DNA from: Denitratisoma sp.
GTDB taxonomy: Bacteria > Pseudomonadota > Gammaproteobacteria > Burkholderiales > Rhodocyclaceae
Reading direction: 5' to 3'
DNA: 45,602 nt
Assembly: GCA_032027165.1 (NCBI GenBank)
Contig: JAVSMO010000001.1
Location: forward strand, 1,418,150 to 1,463,751
Shown: positions 10,004-18,667 of the stretch, one piece after another
Layout of the letters: every line of letters starts with the position of its first letter
Position numbering within the stretch: position 1 is the first letter of the stretch
Position numbers and translations under genes: made by a program
Notes under the pieces: generated by a model
The model's input: the letters and a program-made list of their open reading frames with translations, nothing else
Databases searched by the model: none
Told to the model about the DNA's origin: nothing

Positions 10004-11119
10004 GAGATTCTTCAGCCTGGCTTCGGCGTTTTCCGCATCGATGCCGAGCTTGAGTTCGGCATCGATGAGCTTGAGCAGCGGCATGAGCTGGGCGGCGATC
10101 GCCGCCAGATGCGGCTTGATGCCCTCCGCATCGCCCGAATGCAGCAAGGCCATGGCGTCCTCGATCCCCAGGCCGGGCAGCGGAGCCTCCTCGATCGCTT
10201 CGGGCGCGATCGGCTCGGCTGCGATTTCCTCTTCCTGCACGGCCCTCCCCTCGGCCAGTTGCAGGAGATGGGTCATGGTCTGCCATTCATCGTCCCTGCT
10301 GTTGGCGAAGCCGAACTTCAGCCGGACCTCGACGCGCTCGCCGCGATAGCTGATCGTTGCATTGCGGATGGTCTGGTCCAGCCGGTTGGCGAAGGCGCGG
10401 GCATCCTCGAGCCCGATGCCGGGGCAGACCACCGTGAACTGCGCCGGGCCGGTCTGCGAAACCGTATCTTCCAGCCGCACCCGTTTGGAGAGCACAGCCC
10501 GAAACTGCCGGATGAGTTGGTCGCCGATGGCGCGACCCAGCTTGCCGACAAAGGCATCGAAGTCATCGATCTCCACGACGATGACACTGATCTCGCCGCC
10601 GTGCCGCTGCGCCAGCGCCAGCGCCTGCCGGCCCTGCTGCTTGAGGTATTCCCCGGTGGGAAGCCCGGATTCCGGGTCGACCATGACCTGCTTGGCCATG
10701 GCCTCGAGCTCGCTTTGCGTCTGCGCCAATTTGACCAGGGCTTCGAGGCGCGAGACCAGTTCGACGGTGCCAATGCCCTTGGTAATGAAATCCGTCGCAC
10801 CGTTTTCCTTGGCCCGATTGCGTGCGGACTCATCCTCGTCGCCGGAAATCATGATGACCGGCATCTCGCGGATGCGGGCGATGTTCGACTCACGCACGCG
10901 CTTGAGCAGGCCGTAGCCGTCGAGCTTCGGCATGGTGAGATCGGAGATCAGCACCTGGATGGACGGATCCAGCATCAGCGTCTGCCAGCCGGCCTCCCCG
11001 TCGCCTTCTTCCCGCGGATCGAACCGCCCCTTGATGTGCTTGACGATGGTCGCGCGCACCATGCGCGAATCGTCGACGATGAGCACGCGCGGCAGGGCGG
11101 GTGCGGCTGTCTCGCTCAT
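9998..11119 (-). CDS. Response regulator with degenerate GGDEF domain retaining an I-site
   Basis: The 373-residue protein starts with a receiver domain: D16/D17 in VDDSRM, likely phosphoacceptor D60 in ISDLTMP, K114. A GGDEF-like domain follows (about 145-280). The catalytic GGDEF motif is replaced by GPAQF (224-228), and the first metal-binding Asp aligns with E183 in VVEIDDFD, so diguanylate cyclase activity is unlikely. An RxxD inhibitory site, RLED (215-218), sits exactly five residues upstream of the motif, as in active cyclases. A c-di-GMP receptor role like that of PopA is plausible (inference). The C-terminal 90 residues are acidic and helical. It is convergent with fumarase and 10 bases downstream of the reductase gene on the same strand. 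Confidence 0.9.
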   Translation of the reverse strand: MSETAAPALPRVLIVDDSRMVRATIVKHIKGRFDPREEGDGEAGWQTLMLDPSIQVLISDLTMPKLDGYGLLKRVRESNIARIREMPVIMISGDEDESARNRAKENGATDFITKGIGTVELVSRLEALVKLAQTQSELEAMAKQVMVDPESGLPTGEYLKQQGRQALALAQRHGGEISVIVVEIDDFDAFVGKLGRAIGDQLIRQFRAVLSKRVRLEDTVSQTGPAQFTVVCPGIGLEDARAFANRLDQTIRNATISYRGERVEVRLKFGFANSRDDEWQTMTHLLQLAEGRAVQEEEIAAEPIAPEAIEEAPLPGLGIEDAMALLHSGDAEGIKPHLAAIAAQLMPLLKLIDAELKLGIDAENAEARLKNLG

Positions 11120-11129
11120 TGCAGAAGAA

Positions 11130-12122
11130 TCAGCCGGCGCAATCGACCACGACGCGCCCGTGCGCCTGGCCCTTGATGAACTCGTCGAAAACCGGCGGCA
11201 GGTCGGCCAGCTTGACGGTGCGCGTCATGCCGGCCAGGTGCGCCGGACGCATGTCGCCGGCGAGGCGCTCCCATACTTTGCGGCGCAGCGGCATGGCGGT
11301 GTAGCCGGAATCGATGCCGAGCAGACTCGCACCGCGCAGGATGAAGGGCGCCACGGTGGTGTTCAGGCTCATGCTCGCGGCCAGGCCGATGCTGGCGATG
11401 ACGCCGTTCTGCTGCATGGTGCTGGCGATCCAGGCCAGCACGTCGCCGCCGAGATTGTCCACGGCACCCGCCCACAAGGTCTTGTCGAGCGGCTTGATCT
11501 TGGAAAGATCGAGACTGGCGCGCAGCATCACTTCCTTCGCACCCAGCCCCTTCAGGTAATCCGCCTGGCTTTCCTTGCCGGTGAGCGCAACGACTTCATA
11601 GCCCAGCCGGGCCAGGATGTCGATGGCGATGCTGCCGACGCCGCCGGTGGCGCCGCTGACGATGACCCTGCCGTTGGCCGGCTGCAGGCCGTTCTCCTCC
11701 ATGCGCACCACACCCAGGGCGGCAGTGTAGCCGGCCGTGCCCAGCGCCATCGACTCGAACAGGGACATGCCCTTGGGCAAGGGCACCACCCAGTCGGCCG
11801 GCACGCGGCCGTACCCGGCATAGCCGCCATGATGCGCCACGCCGATGTCGTAGCTGGTGGCGATGACCTGGTCGCCCTCCTTGAAGCGGGCGTCCGTGCT
11901 TTTCGCAACGGTGCCGGCCATGTCGATGCCGCCGATGCAGGGATAGCGGCGGATGATCCGCCCGGCGCCGGTGGCGGCCAGGGCATCCTTGTAGTTCACG
12001 CTGGAATAGGCGACCTTGATCGTCACCTCCCCTTTGTCGAGCCGGTCTTCTTGGAAGTCGGTGAAACCGGCAACGGTCTTGCCCTCTTTCTGGTCGATCA
12101 GATAGGCCTTGAACGGACTCAT
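11130..12122 (-). CDS. Acrylyl-CoA reductase / YhdH-type quinone oxidoreductase (MDR family)
   Basis: The 330-residue zinc-independent medium-chain reductase shows SSVNYKDALA, IGGIDMAGTV, the Rossmann segment SGATGGVGSIAIDIL (about 160) and the C-terminal GRVVVDCAG typical of YhdH/AcuI. AcuI members reduce acryloyl-CoA to propionyl-CoA with NADPH. Whether this enzyme does so, or removes other reactive enoyl compounds as E. coli YhdH is thought to, cannot be decided by sequence reading. A ribosome site AGGAGAT precedes the ATG at 12122. The GGDEF-like response regulator follows 10 bases downstream. Confidence 0.92.
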   Translation of the reverse strand: MSPFKAYLIDQKEGKTVAGFTDFQEDRLDKGEVTIKVAYSSVNYKDALAATGAGRIIRRYPCIGGIDMAGTVAKSTDARFKEGDQVIATSYDIGVAHHGGYAGYGRVPADWVVPLPKGMSLFESMALGTAGYTAALGVVRMEENGLQPANGRVIVSGATGGVGSIAIDILARLGYEVVALTGKESQADYLKGLGAKEVMLRASLDLSKIKPLDKTLWAGAVDNLGGDVLAWIASTMQQNGVIASIGLAASMSLNTTVAPFILRGASLLGIDSGYTAMPLRRKVWERLAGDMRPAHLAGMTRTVKLADLPPVFDEFIKGQAHGRVVVDCAG

Positions 12123-12257
12123 GGGGATCTCCTGTCGTATTACGCGCCAGTGGCGAGGCTTTCGGGAATTGAATCGATTATACCCAATTGCATTGCAATT
12201 TCTCTTTATCCGTCATAAGGCTGCCCCTTGTTCTTCAAGTCGAAACGCATAATCCGC

Positions 12258-12286
12258 TTTACAAAGCCAGACTCGCCATCTATAGT
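12258..12286 (+). promoter_or_regulatory. Sigma-70 type promoter with predicted leaderless start
   Basis: TTTACA (12258-12263) and TATAGT (12281-12286) are separated by 17 bases. A start seven bases past the -10 would fall at 12293-12294, on the A of the ATG of the NlpC/P60 gene, which has no visible ribosome site. Confidence 0.6.
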
Positions 12287-12293
12287 CAAATCC

Positions 12294-12812
12294 ATGAATT
12301 TTCGAAAGATTGCCTTCGGCTTGAGTTTGCTGGCCCTGGCCTCTCCCTCCTTCGCCTCGGAGCATGTCTACAACGAGCAGCGGGAGGAGACATTGTTTGG
12401 CCGCTATGCCACGAATGCCCAGGAGCTGGTGTTGCGCGCCCTGACTTTCGTCGGAGTCAATTATCGGCGCGGAGGCGAGTCCCCTGAAACCGGGTTCGAT
12501 TGCAGCGGCCTCGTTCGCCATGTTTTCCGGGAAAGCCTGGGGCTGGTGTTGCCCCGGACCTCCCGCGACATGAGCCGAATCGGGGAAACCGTGCATCAGG
12601 ACGAACTGCAGCCCGGGGATCTGGTGTTCTTCAACACTCTGCGCCGGGGCTTCTCCCACGTCGGCATCTATCTGGGCGAACACCGTTTCGTGCATGCGCC
12701 CGCCTCGGGCGGGGAAGTGCGGGTGGAAGACATGCGCCAGCGCTATTGGACACGACGCTTCAACGGCGCCCGCAGGATCGCGGCAGCCGGCACCCCGCCT
12801 TCGTCAAACTAG
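12294..12812 (+). CDS. Secreted NlpC/P60 peptidoglycan hydrolase
   Basis: The 172-residue protein has a signal peptide (MNFRKIAFGLSLLALA, cleavage near SFAS-E at 22) and a single NlpC/P60 domain. The catalytic triad is visible as C70 in FDCSGL, H122 in SHVGIYL and H134 in RFVHAP. Such enzymes cut D-Glu/diaminopimelate-type bonds in the peptide stems of the cell wall; it resembles the single-domain Spr/MepS-like group, but without a lipobox Cys. The start at 12294 puts the signal peptide at the N-terminus; a TTG start at 12228 would bury it behind 22 extra residues. Confidence 0.92.
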   Translation: MNFRKIAFGLSLLALASPSFASEHVYNEQREETLFGRYATNAQELVLRALTFVGVNYRRGGESPETGFDCSGLVRHVFRESLGLVLPRTSRDMSRIGETVHQDELQPGDLVFFNTLRRGFSHVGIYLGEHRFVHAPASGGEVRVEDMRQRYWTRRFNGARRIAAAGTPPSSN

Positions 12813-12869
12813 TTCTCCCAAGTCCCACCCCGATGTACAGGCCGGCCAGCGCCTCCTTATTATTACTGT

Positions 12870-12911
12870 TAATGCGAATGATTTGCATTCGTTTAATATC
12901 TTTGATAGGAT
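12870..12911 (+). promoter_or_regulatory. Candidate Fur-type operator overlapping the fbpA promoter
   Basis: An AT-rich dyad CGAATG-ATTTG-CATTCG (12875-12891) lies in otherwise GC-rich DNA and overlaps TTGCAT (12883-12888), which is 17 bases from TAGGAT (12906-12911). The position and AAT/ATT half-sites fit Fur control of iron import. The related string TAATACGAAT recurs upstream of fbpC. Confidence 0.6.
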
Positions 12912-12944
12912 CCAGCCCATACAAATTCGTTCAACGGAGCCGTC

Positions 12945-13961
12945 ATGAAATCGATACGCCTAGGCCTGTTTCTGCTTGCGTCCGCCGGCGCCCTGCCTGC
13001 ACTCTCCCAGGAAAAGGCGCTCAATCTCTATTCGGCACGCCACTATCAGACGGATGAAGCGCTCTATGAGAACTTCACCCGGCAGACGGGCATCAAGATC
13101 AACCGCATCGAGGGCAAGGAAGACGAACTGCTCGAGCGCATCAAAAACGAAGGCGCCAACAGCCCGGCCGACGTCTTCATCACGGTCGACGCCGCACGCC
13201 TCGCCCAGGCCGACGCGCTGGGACTGTTCGCCCCGGTGAAATCGAAAACGCTGGAGGAACGCATCCCCGACAACCTGCGTTCCCGCGACTGGTTCGCCTT
13301 CTCGACCCGCGCCCGCGTCATCATCTACAACAAGGCTTCGATCAACCCGGCCGACGTGCAGAACTACGAAGATCTCGCCAGCCCGAAACTGAAGGGCAAG
13401 GTCTGCGTGCGTTCCGGCGCCCACCCCTACAATCTCTCGCTCGGCTCGGCCCTGATCCACCATCTGGGCGAGCAGAAGACCGAGGAATGGGCCAGGGGCC
13501 TGGTGGCCAATTTCGCCCGTGCGCCGAAAGGCGGCGACACTGACCAGATCAAGGCGGTATCCGCCGGCGAATGCGGCGTTGCGATCTCCAATTCCTATTA
13601 CATCGCCCGCCTGCTCCGCTCGGACAAGGAGGCGGACAAGAAAGCCATGGAGAAAGTCGGCGTGATCTGGCCCAACCAGAAGAACTTCGGCACGCACATC
13701 AACGTCTCCGGCGGCGGCATGCTGAAAACCGCGCCGCACAAGGAGGCCGCCGTGAAGTTCCTCGAATACCTGGCCAGCGACGAGGCGCAGGCCTATTTCG
13801 CCAACGGCAACAACGAGTGGCCTGCCGTGAAGAGCGTCAATGCAAAAAACCCGGCGCTGGAGTCGCTCGGCGCCTTCAAGTCCGACAGCCTCAACGTCGG
13901 CACGCTGTCCAAAAACACCGCCCTGGCCCAGAAGGTATTCGACCGCGCCGGCTGGCGGTAG
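12945..13961 (+). CDS. fbpA: Ferric-iron ABC transporter, periplasmic binding protein
   Basis: The 338-residue protein has a signal peptide (about 1-21, ending PALSQ) followed by a type II periplasmic binding fold opening LNLYSARHYQTDEALYENF, as in FbpA/FutA/IdiA proteins. The adjacent tyrosines Y218-Y219 in SNSYYIARLL match the ferric-ion ligands of this family. It should capture Fe(III) in the periplasm and deliver it to the FbpB-FbpC importer encoded nearby on separate transcripts. A GGAG ribosome site sits 7 to 8 bases ahead of the ATG. It ends at a strong terminator. Confidence 0.95.
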   Translation: MKSIRLGLFLLASAGALPALSQEKALNLYSARHYQTDEALYENFTRQTGIKINRIEGKEDELLERIKNEGANSPADVFITVDAARLAQADALGLFAPVKSKTLEERIPDNLRSRDWFAFSTRARVIIYNKASINPADVQNYEDLASPKLKGKVCVRSGAHPYNLSLGSALIHHLGEQKTEEWARGLVANFARAPKGGDTDQIKAVSAGECGVAISNSYYIARLLRSDKEADKKAMEKVGVIWPNQKNFGTHINVSGGGMLKTAPHKEAAVKFLEYLASDEAQAYFANGNNEWPAVKSVNAKNPALESLGAFKSDSLNVGTLSKNTALAQKVFDRAGWR

Positions 13962-13980
13962 GAATCCGTCCTACAAGGAG

Positions 13981-14010
13981 ACCGGGCGCTGACGGCGCCC
14001 GGTTTTTTTT
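13981..14010 (+). terminator. Rho-independent terminator after fbpA
   Basis: ACCGGGCGC pairs with GCGCCCGGT over a five-base loop, followed by eight T. The stop of fbpA is about 20 bases upstream, so fbpA is monocistronic. Confidence 0.93.
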
Positions 14011-14051
14011 CATTTCGGAAACGACTTGAAGCTCGCCGGGTAACCTCCTGT

Positions 14052-14067
14052 TTACATGCCGATGTAA
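14052..14067. promoter_or_regulatory. Inverted repeat TTACAT-4-ATGTAA upstream of small gene
   Basis: A perfect 6-4-6 dyad lies in an AT-richer stretch 115 bases ahead of the 64-residue gene. It has the form of a dimeric regulator site, but no regulator can be named. Confidence 0.35.
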
Positions 14068-14180
14068 GCACAACCCACTGAGCCGATTGAAAAATTTTAG
14101 GAGGAAAAGCCTAGAACCGACTCATGCCGGCAACAATCTCAGTCGTTAATACGATCACAAGGACAACATGGAGATTGGCC

Positions 14181-14375
14181 ATGGCGGCAACGGCTCACGG
14201 CAAGGTCATGAAGGTGACGGCACCGAATTTCCACGACGAAGCCTTGTGGCGCAAGCGGGGTTCGAAGTGGACCTGCATCAGCGCCGGACCGGTCTTGCAC
14301 TGGATGATCGGCAAGCCCTACCACGAGGTATCCCGCTACATCGAGCGCAAGGGTTGGCGGGTGATCTGGGGCTAG
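14181..14375 (+). CDS. Small basic hypothetical protein
   Basis: I do not recognise this 64-residue product. It contains a W-rich, basic C-terminal half (WRKRGSKWTC, then KPYHEVSRYIERKGWRVIWG), no signal peptide and no membrane helix. The ATG at 14181 has GGAGA six bases upstream; an earlier in-frame ATG at 14124 lacks a ribosome site. It stands alone between the fbpA terminator and the convergent fbpB gene. Coding status rests on the ribosome site and the plausible amino-acid composition only. Confidence 0.5.
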   Translation: MAATAHGKVMKVTAPNFHDEALWRKRGSKWTCISAGPVLHWMIGKPYHEVSRYIERKGWRVIWG

Positions 14376-14379
14376 CCTC

Positions 14380-16062
14380 CTAGCACCCCTGCGCCGTTTT
14401 ACCTTTCGCGATCTGCCGCGACACCGCAATCAATGGCAGGACGCCGACAGCGACAATCGCCAAGGCGGCCGTCGAAGCTTCCGCCAGTCTTTCGTCCGAC
14501 GCCAGCGTATAGGCTTGCGTCGCCAGCGTATCGTAATTGAATGGGCGCATCACCAGCGTCGCGGGCAATTCCTTCATCACATCCACGAACACCAGCAGGC
14601 CGGCCGTCAGGAGGCTGCCGCTCAGCAGCGGCAGATGCACCCGCCGGAGCGTGGCGCCCTGCCCCAGGCCCAATGAACGGGCGGCGTCATCCATGCTCGG
14701 CGTGATCTTGCCGAGGCTTGCCTCCACTGTCTGCAGGGCAATGGCAAGGAAGCGCACAAGATAGGCGTAGACCAGCGCTGCAATCCCGCCGGTGAGCAGC
14801 AGGCCGGGATTTGCGCCCGACCAGGAGGCAATCCATCCGGCCAGCCAGTTGTCCAGCCTCGTCACCGGAATCAGCACGCCGACGGCGATCACCGAGCCCG
14901 GCACGGCATAGCCCAAGCCGACGAAACGGTTCAACAATTGCGGCCAGCGAGAGCGGGACATTCGCGCAGCGTAGGCCAGCAGCAGGGCAAACCCGACCGC
15001 CAGCAGCGCGGTCAGCGACGCCAGCGTGAAACTGTTGCCGGCCAGTTGCGCGAAGCGCACGCCGAACTGCGCGTCACCTTCGCTCAGCGCCATTTTCAGC
15101 AGCAAGCCGGCCGGCAGAAGAAACCCCAGAAGCAGCGGCAGGACACAGGCAAGCAACGCGCCTGCGGCCCGGGCGCCGGACAGGCGGCGTCCGGGATGCG
15201 GGCGGTTGCGCCCGGTCGTATTGTGGAAGCGCGCCCGCCCGCGGCTCATGCGCTCGAGCAGCAGCACCAGCACGACGAAACCCAGCAGCGCCACGGAAAG
15301 CTGGGCGGCGGCGGCCCGGTCGCCCAGCGAGAACCAGGCGCGGTAGATACCGGTCGTAAAGGTCTGCACGGCGAAATAGGCCACCGTGCCGTAGTCCGCC
15401 AGCGTCTCCATCAGGGCCAGCGCGGTACCCGCCGCGATGGCCGGCCTTGCCAGCGGCAGCGAGATACGGAAGAAACTGCCCCAGGCACCCAGGCCGAGCG
15501 AGCGGCCGACCTCCAGCATGCCGCTCGCGCGCTCCATGAAAGCCGTGCGGGCAAGCAGGTAGACGTAGGGGTAGAGGACAAAGGTGAACATGACGACAGC
15601 GCCGCCGAGCGTGCGCACGTCGGGGAACCAGTAATCCCCCCTCTGCCAGCCGAAGCTCTCGCGCAATCCGCTCTGCAGCGGGCCGACGAACTGCAGCAGG
15701 TCCGTGTAGGTATACGCCATGACGTATGCCGGCACGGCCAGCGGCAGCACCAGCGCCCACTCGAAGAGGCGCCGGCCGGGAAACTCGTGCATCGTGACCA
15801 GCCAAGCGGTTGGAACGCCGACGGCGATGACGCCGCAACCCACGCCGAGGCATAGCCACAGGGTGTTGGCGACGTACTCCGGCAGCACGGTGGCCGCCAG
15901 GTGCGCCCAGGTGTCGCCGGTGCCGCCGGCGAACAGGTTGGCCCAGACGCTGGCGATGGGTGCCGCCGCCAGGACGGCAATGACCAGCGCCGCCAGGGCA
16001 AGCGCACTCCATCCGCCGAAGGCGAAACGGAAGGAAGGCAGGGTTATCGTGGTGGCTTGCAT
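14380..16062 (-). CDS. fbpB: Ferric-iron ABC transporter, permease
   Basis: The 560-residue protein is a duplicated binding-protein-dependent permease with about 12 membrane helices. The two EAA-type coupling loops read EVGRSLGLGAWGSFFRISLP and, in the second half, DAARSLGLGQGATLRRVHLP, as in the FbpB/SfuB iron permeases. It would pair with FbpA and with FbpC, encoded divergently 60 bases away. I prefer the start at 16062 (MQATTITLP) because an alternative ATG at 16095 would lie inside the shared promoter region; neither start has a clear ribosome site. It is convergent with the small hypothetical gene. Confidence 0.92.
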   Translation of the reverse strand: MQATTITLPSFRFAFGGWSALALAALVIAVLAAAPIASVWANLFAGGTGDTWAHLAATVLPEYVANTLWLCLGVGCGVIAVGVPTAWLVTMHEFPGRRLFEWALVLPLAVPAYVMAYTYTDLLQFVGPLQSGLRESFGWQRGDYWFPDVRTLGGAVVMFTFVLYPYVYLLARTAFMERASGMLEVGRSLGLGAWGSFFRISLPLARPAIAAGTALALMETLADYGTVAYFAVQTFTTGIYRAWFSLGDRAAAAQLSVALLGFVVLVLLLERMSRGRARFHNTTGRNRPHPGRRLSGARAAGALLACVLPLLLGFLLPAGLLLKMALSEGDAQFGVRFAQLAGNSFTLASLTALLAVGFALLLAYAARMSRSRWPQLLNRFVGLGYAVPGSVIAVGVLIPVTRLDNWLAGWIASWSGANPGLLLTGGIAALVYAYLVRFLAIALQTVEASLGKITPSMDDAARSLGLGQGATLRRVHLPLLSGSLLTAGLLVFVDVMKELPATLVMRPFNYDTLATQAYTLASDERLAEASTAALAIVAVGVLPLIAVSRQIAKGKTAQGC

Positions 16063-16094
16063 CGGATTCGTGCGCCAGACGGTTGGCTGACGCA

Positions 16095-16116
16095 TAATAC
16101 GAATTGTAATCGATTA
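16095..16116. promoter_or_regulatory. Divergent fbpB/fbpC control region
   Basis: The 60 bases between the two starts are AT-rich and hold TAATACGAAT (16095-16104), matching TAATGCGAAT at the fbpA dyad in nine of ten positions, followed by the perfect palindrome TAATCGATTA (16107-16116). A shared iron-responsive operator is likely (inference). Confidence 0.45.
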
Positions 16117-16122
16117 GCCTAT

Positions 16123-17187
16123 ATGCCCCTGCTCGAACTCAAGAACATTTCCCATGCCTACGGCAACCACGCCGTGGTGATCGATCTTTCCTGCGCCCTC
16201 GAGAAAGGATCGATCGGCTGCCTGCTTGGCCCTTCCGGTTGCGGCAAGACGACGGTACTGCGCGCCATCGCCGGTTTCGAGCACATCAGTTCCGGTGAAA
16301 TCCACCTCAACGGAGCGCCCGTCAGCAGCCCCGGGCGGCATGTGCCGCCGGAACAGCGCCGCATCGGCATGGTCTTCCAGGACTATGCCCTGTTCCCGCA
16401 CTTGAGCGTCGCCGACAACATCGCCTTCGGCCTGCGCCATGCCGGCGAAGCGGAACGACGCACGCGCATCGAGGAACTGCTCGTCACGGTGGGCCTCGCC
16501 GGGTCCGGCGGCAAGTATCCGCACGAACTTTCCGGCGGCCAGCAGCAGCGCGTCGCGCTGGCCCGCGCCCTGGCGCCGAAGCCCCACCTGCTGCTGCTCG
16601 ACGAACCCTTCTCGAACCTCGATGTCGACCTGCGCGAGCGGCTCTCGCTGGAAGTGCGCGACATCCTCAAGCAGTCCGGCATCACCGCCATCCTGGTCAC
16701 CCACGACCAGCACGAGGCCTTCGCCGTGGCCGACGAGATCGGCATCATGCACGAGGGGCGCATCCAGCAGTGGGACACGCCGTACAACCTCTACCACCGC
16801 CCGGCCAATCGCTTCGTCGCGGATTTCGTCGGACAGGGCGTCTTCCTGCAGGGCGAGGTGATCAATTCGCGCGAGGTGCGGATCGAACTGGGCACCCTGT
16901 CCGGCTCCATCCCGACCGACTGCATCGCCGGCTGCAGGCAGTGCGGCAAGGACTGCCGCGTGTCGGTCCTGCTGCGGCCGGACGACGTTGTGCACGACGA
17001 TGCGGCCGCCACGCAGGCCGAGGTCGTGGCGAAGGCCTTCCGCGGCGCCGAATTCCTCTACACCCTCAAGCTGCCCAGCGGCAAGCGCGTGCTGTCGCTG
17101 GTGCCCAGCCACCACAACCACGCCATCGGCGAGAAGATCGGCATCCGCCTGGATGTAGACCACGTGGTCGTTTTTCGCAACGCATGA
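16123..17187 (+). CDS. fbpC: Ferric-iron ABC transporter, ATP-binding protein
   Basis: The 354-residue ATPase has Walker [10 protein letters not shown] (from residue 36), signature [15 protein letters not shown], Walker [13 protein letters not shown], the H-loop [11 protein letters not shown] and a C-terminal TOBE-like domain. It would energise FbpB for Fe(III) uptake. Within the C-terminal domain [12 protein letters not shown] holds four closely spaced cysteines, which could bind metal or a cluster and sense iron status (inference). Its stop codon overlaps the aat start (ATGA), so aat translation is coupled to it. Confidence 0.95.
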   Translation: MPLLELKNISHAYGNHAVVIDLSCALEKGSIGCLLGPSGCGKTTVLRAIAGFEHISSGEIHLNGAPVSSPGRHVPPEQRRIGMVFQDYALFPHLSVADNIAFGLRHAGEAERRTRIEELLVTVGLAGSGGKYPHELSGGQQQRVALARALAPKPHLLLLDEPFSNLDVDLRERLSLEVRDILKQSGITAILVTHDQHEAFAVADEIGIMHEGRIQQWDTPYNLYHRPANRFVADFVGQGVFLQGEVINSREVRIELGTLSGSIPTDCIAGCRQCGKDCRVSVLLRPDDVVHDDAAATQAEVVAKAFRGAEFLYTLKLPSGKRVLSLVPSHHNHAIGEKIGIRLDVDHVVVFRNA

Positions 17188-17900
17188 TTCCCTGGCTGGA
17201 AGGCGATGCGCCGTTTCCGCCCGTGGAGAAGGCGCTGCGCCGCCCCAACGGCCTGCTCTGCGCCGGCGGCGACCTGTCGCCGGAGCGTCTGCTGGATGCC
17301 TACCGCCACGGCATCTTTCCCTGGTTCTCCGCAGGCGAACCCATCCTCTGGTGGAGTCCGGACCCGCGCATGGTGCTGTTTCCGGCGGAACTGAAAATCG
17401 CGCGTTCGCTCGCCAGGACGCTGCGGCGCGGAGGCTACGAAATGCGACTCGACACGGCCTTTGCGACGGTGATCCGCGAATGCAGCCTGCCGCGGCCGGG
17501 CCAGGACGGCACCTGGATCACCCCGGAAATGCAGCAGGCCTACGTCCGCCTGCACGAACTCGGCCATGCCCATTGCGTCGAGACCTGGATCGACGGCAAG
17601 CTCGCCGGCGGGCTGTACGGCATGGCGATCGGACGCGCCTTCTACGGCGAATCGATGTTCACCCGCGTCACCGACGCCTCGAAAATCGCCCTCGCCCACC
17701 TGGTGCGCTATCTTGAATGCCGCGGATTCGCCGTGATAGATTGCCAGATGAAAACCGCGCACCTGGCGTCGCTCGGCGCACGCGAAATCCGGCGGCGCGA
17801 ACTGGCGGGCGGCCTGGCAACCTGGACCCGCGAAGGCCAGGGGCCCGGCATGTGGCCGCGGGACGGCGCGAAGAATCTGTTTGGTGTGGACAACACATGA
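17184..17900 (+). CDS. aat: Leucyl/phenylalanyl-tRNA--protein transferase
   Basis: The 238-residue enzyme adds Leu or Phe to N-terminal Lys or Arg of proteins, creating N-degrons read by ClpS-ClpAP. Family motifs are present: [25 protein letters not shown] at the N-terminus (only cited in part here as GIFPWF), [19 protein letters not shown] and IDCQM near the C-terminus. The ATG overlaps the fbpC stop by four bases, and the bpt start overlaps the aat stop in the same way, making a three-gene coupled unit. Confidence 0.96.
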   Translation: MIPWLEGDAPFPPVEKALRRPNGLLCAGGDLSPERLLDAYRHGIFPWFSAGEPILWWSPDPRMVLFPAELKIARSLARTLRRGGYEMRLDTAFATVIRECSLPRPGQDGTWITPEMQQAYVRLHELGHAHCVETWIDGKLAGGLYGMAIGRAFYGESMFTRVTDASKIALAHLVRYLECRGFAVIDCQMKTAHLASLGAREIRRRELAGGLATWTREGQGPGMWPRDGAKNLFGVDNT

Positions 17901-18640
17901 GCCTGCTGAAGGACCTGCCCTTTCCCCTGCTGCAGTTCTACGCCACCGCGCCCTACGCCTGCTCGTACCTGCCCGGCCGCGTCGCCCGTTCGCAGGTCGC
18001 CACGCCCAGCCACCTCATCGACGCCCGCATCTACAGCGAACTGGTGCGCTCCGGCTTCCGCCGCAGCGGCATCTTCACCTACCGTCCCTATTGCGATGCC
18101 TGCCGCGCCTGCGTCCCCGTGCGCCTGCCGGTCGGCCGCTTCGCGCCGAACCGCGCCCAGCGCCGCTCGGCAGCGCGCCACGACGGCCTCGTCGCCAGCG
18201 AACTGCCGCTGGCCTTCCGCGAGGAGCACTACGAGCTCTACCAGCGCTACCAGGCCTCGCGCCACTCCGGCGGCGGCATGGACCAGGACAGCCGCGAGCA
18301 GTACGCCCATTTCCTGCTGCAAAGCCATGTCGACAGCCGGCTGGTCGAATTCCGGCAGGACGGCATCCTGCGCATGGTGAGCATCGTAGACGTGCTCACT
18401 GACGGGCTATCCTCGGTCTACACCTTCTTCGACCCGGACGTGCCCGGCGCCAGCTTCGGCACCTGGTGCATCCTCTGGCAGGTGGCCCAGTGCCGTTCCC
18501 TCGGCCTGCCCTACCTCTACCTCGGCTACTGGATCGGCGAAAGCCGCAAGATGGCCTACAAGGCGAATTTCCGCCCCATCGAGGGACGCGTCGGCGGCGC
18601 CTGGCGCGAGCTCGACGACGAAGACCTGCTGCGCCGCTAG
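17897..18640 (+). CDS. bpt: Aspartate/glutamate leucyltransferase or arginyltransferase (Bpt/Ate family)
   Basis: The 247-residue protein belongs to the ATE family: N-terminal Cys motif [28 protein letters not shown], the YTFFDPD segment and [19 protein letters not shown] (GNAT-like transferase core). Bacterial Bpt members transfer Leu to N-terminal Asp or Glu, complementing Aat in the N-degron pathway. The choice of Leu over Arg comes from known bacterial homologs rather than from a residue I can point to. The four-base overlap with aat supports co-expression of both transferases. Confidence 0.93.
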   Translation: MSLLKDLPFPLLQFYATAPYACSYLPGRVARSQVATPSHLIDARIYSELVRSGFRRSGIFTYRPYCDACRACVPVRLPVGRFAPNRAQRRSAARHDGLVASELPLAFREEHYELYQRYQASRHSGGGMDQDSREQYAHFLLQSHVDSRLVEFRQDGILRMVSIVDVLTDGLSSVYTFFDPDVPGASFGTWCILWQVAQCRSLGLPYLYLGYWIGESRKMAYKANFRPIEGRVGGAWRELDDEDLLRR

Positions 18641-18667
18641 CCGGCCGGGCCGATCGGCGCCTTGCGT

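Noticed and set aside
14124..14180. Earlier ATG for the small hypothetical protein
   Set aside because: No ribosome site, whereas the ATG at 14181 has GGAGA at proper spacing.
16063..16095. Upstream start for fbpB at 16095
   Set aside because: It would begin inside the shared divergent control region; the start at 16062 leaves room for a promoter. Not fully excluded.
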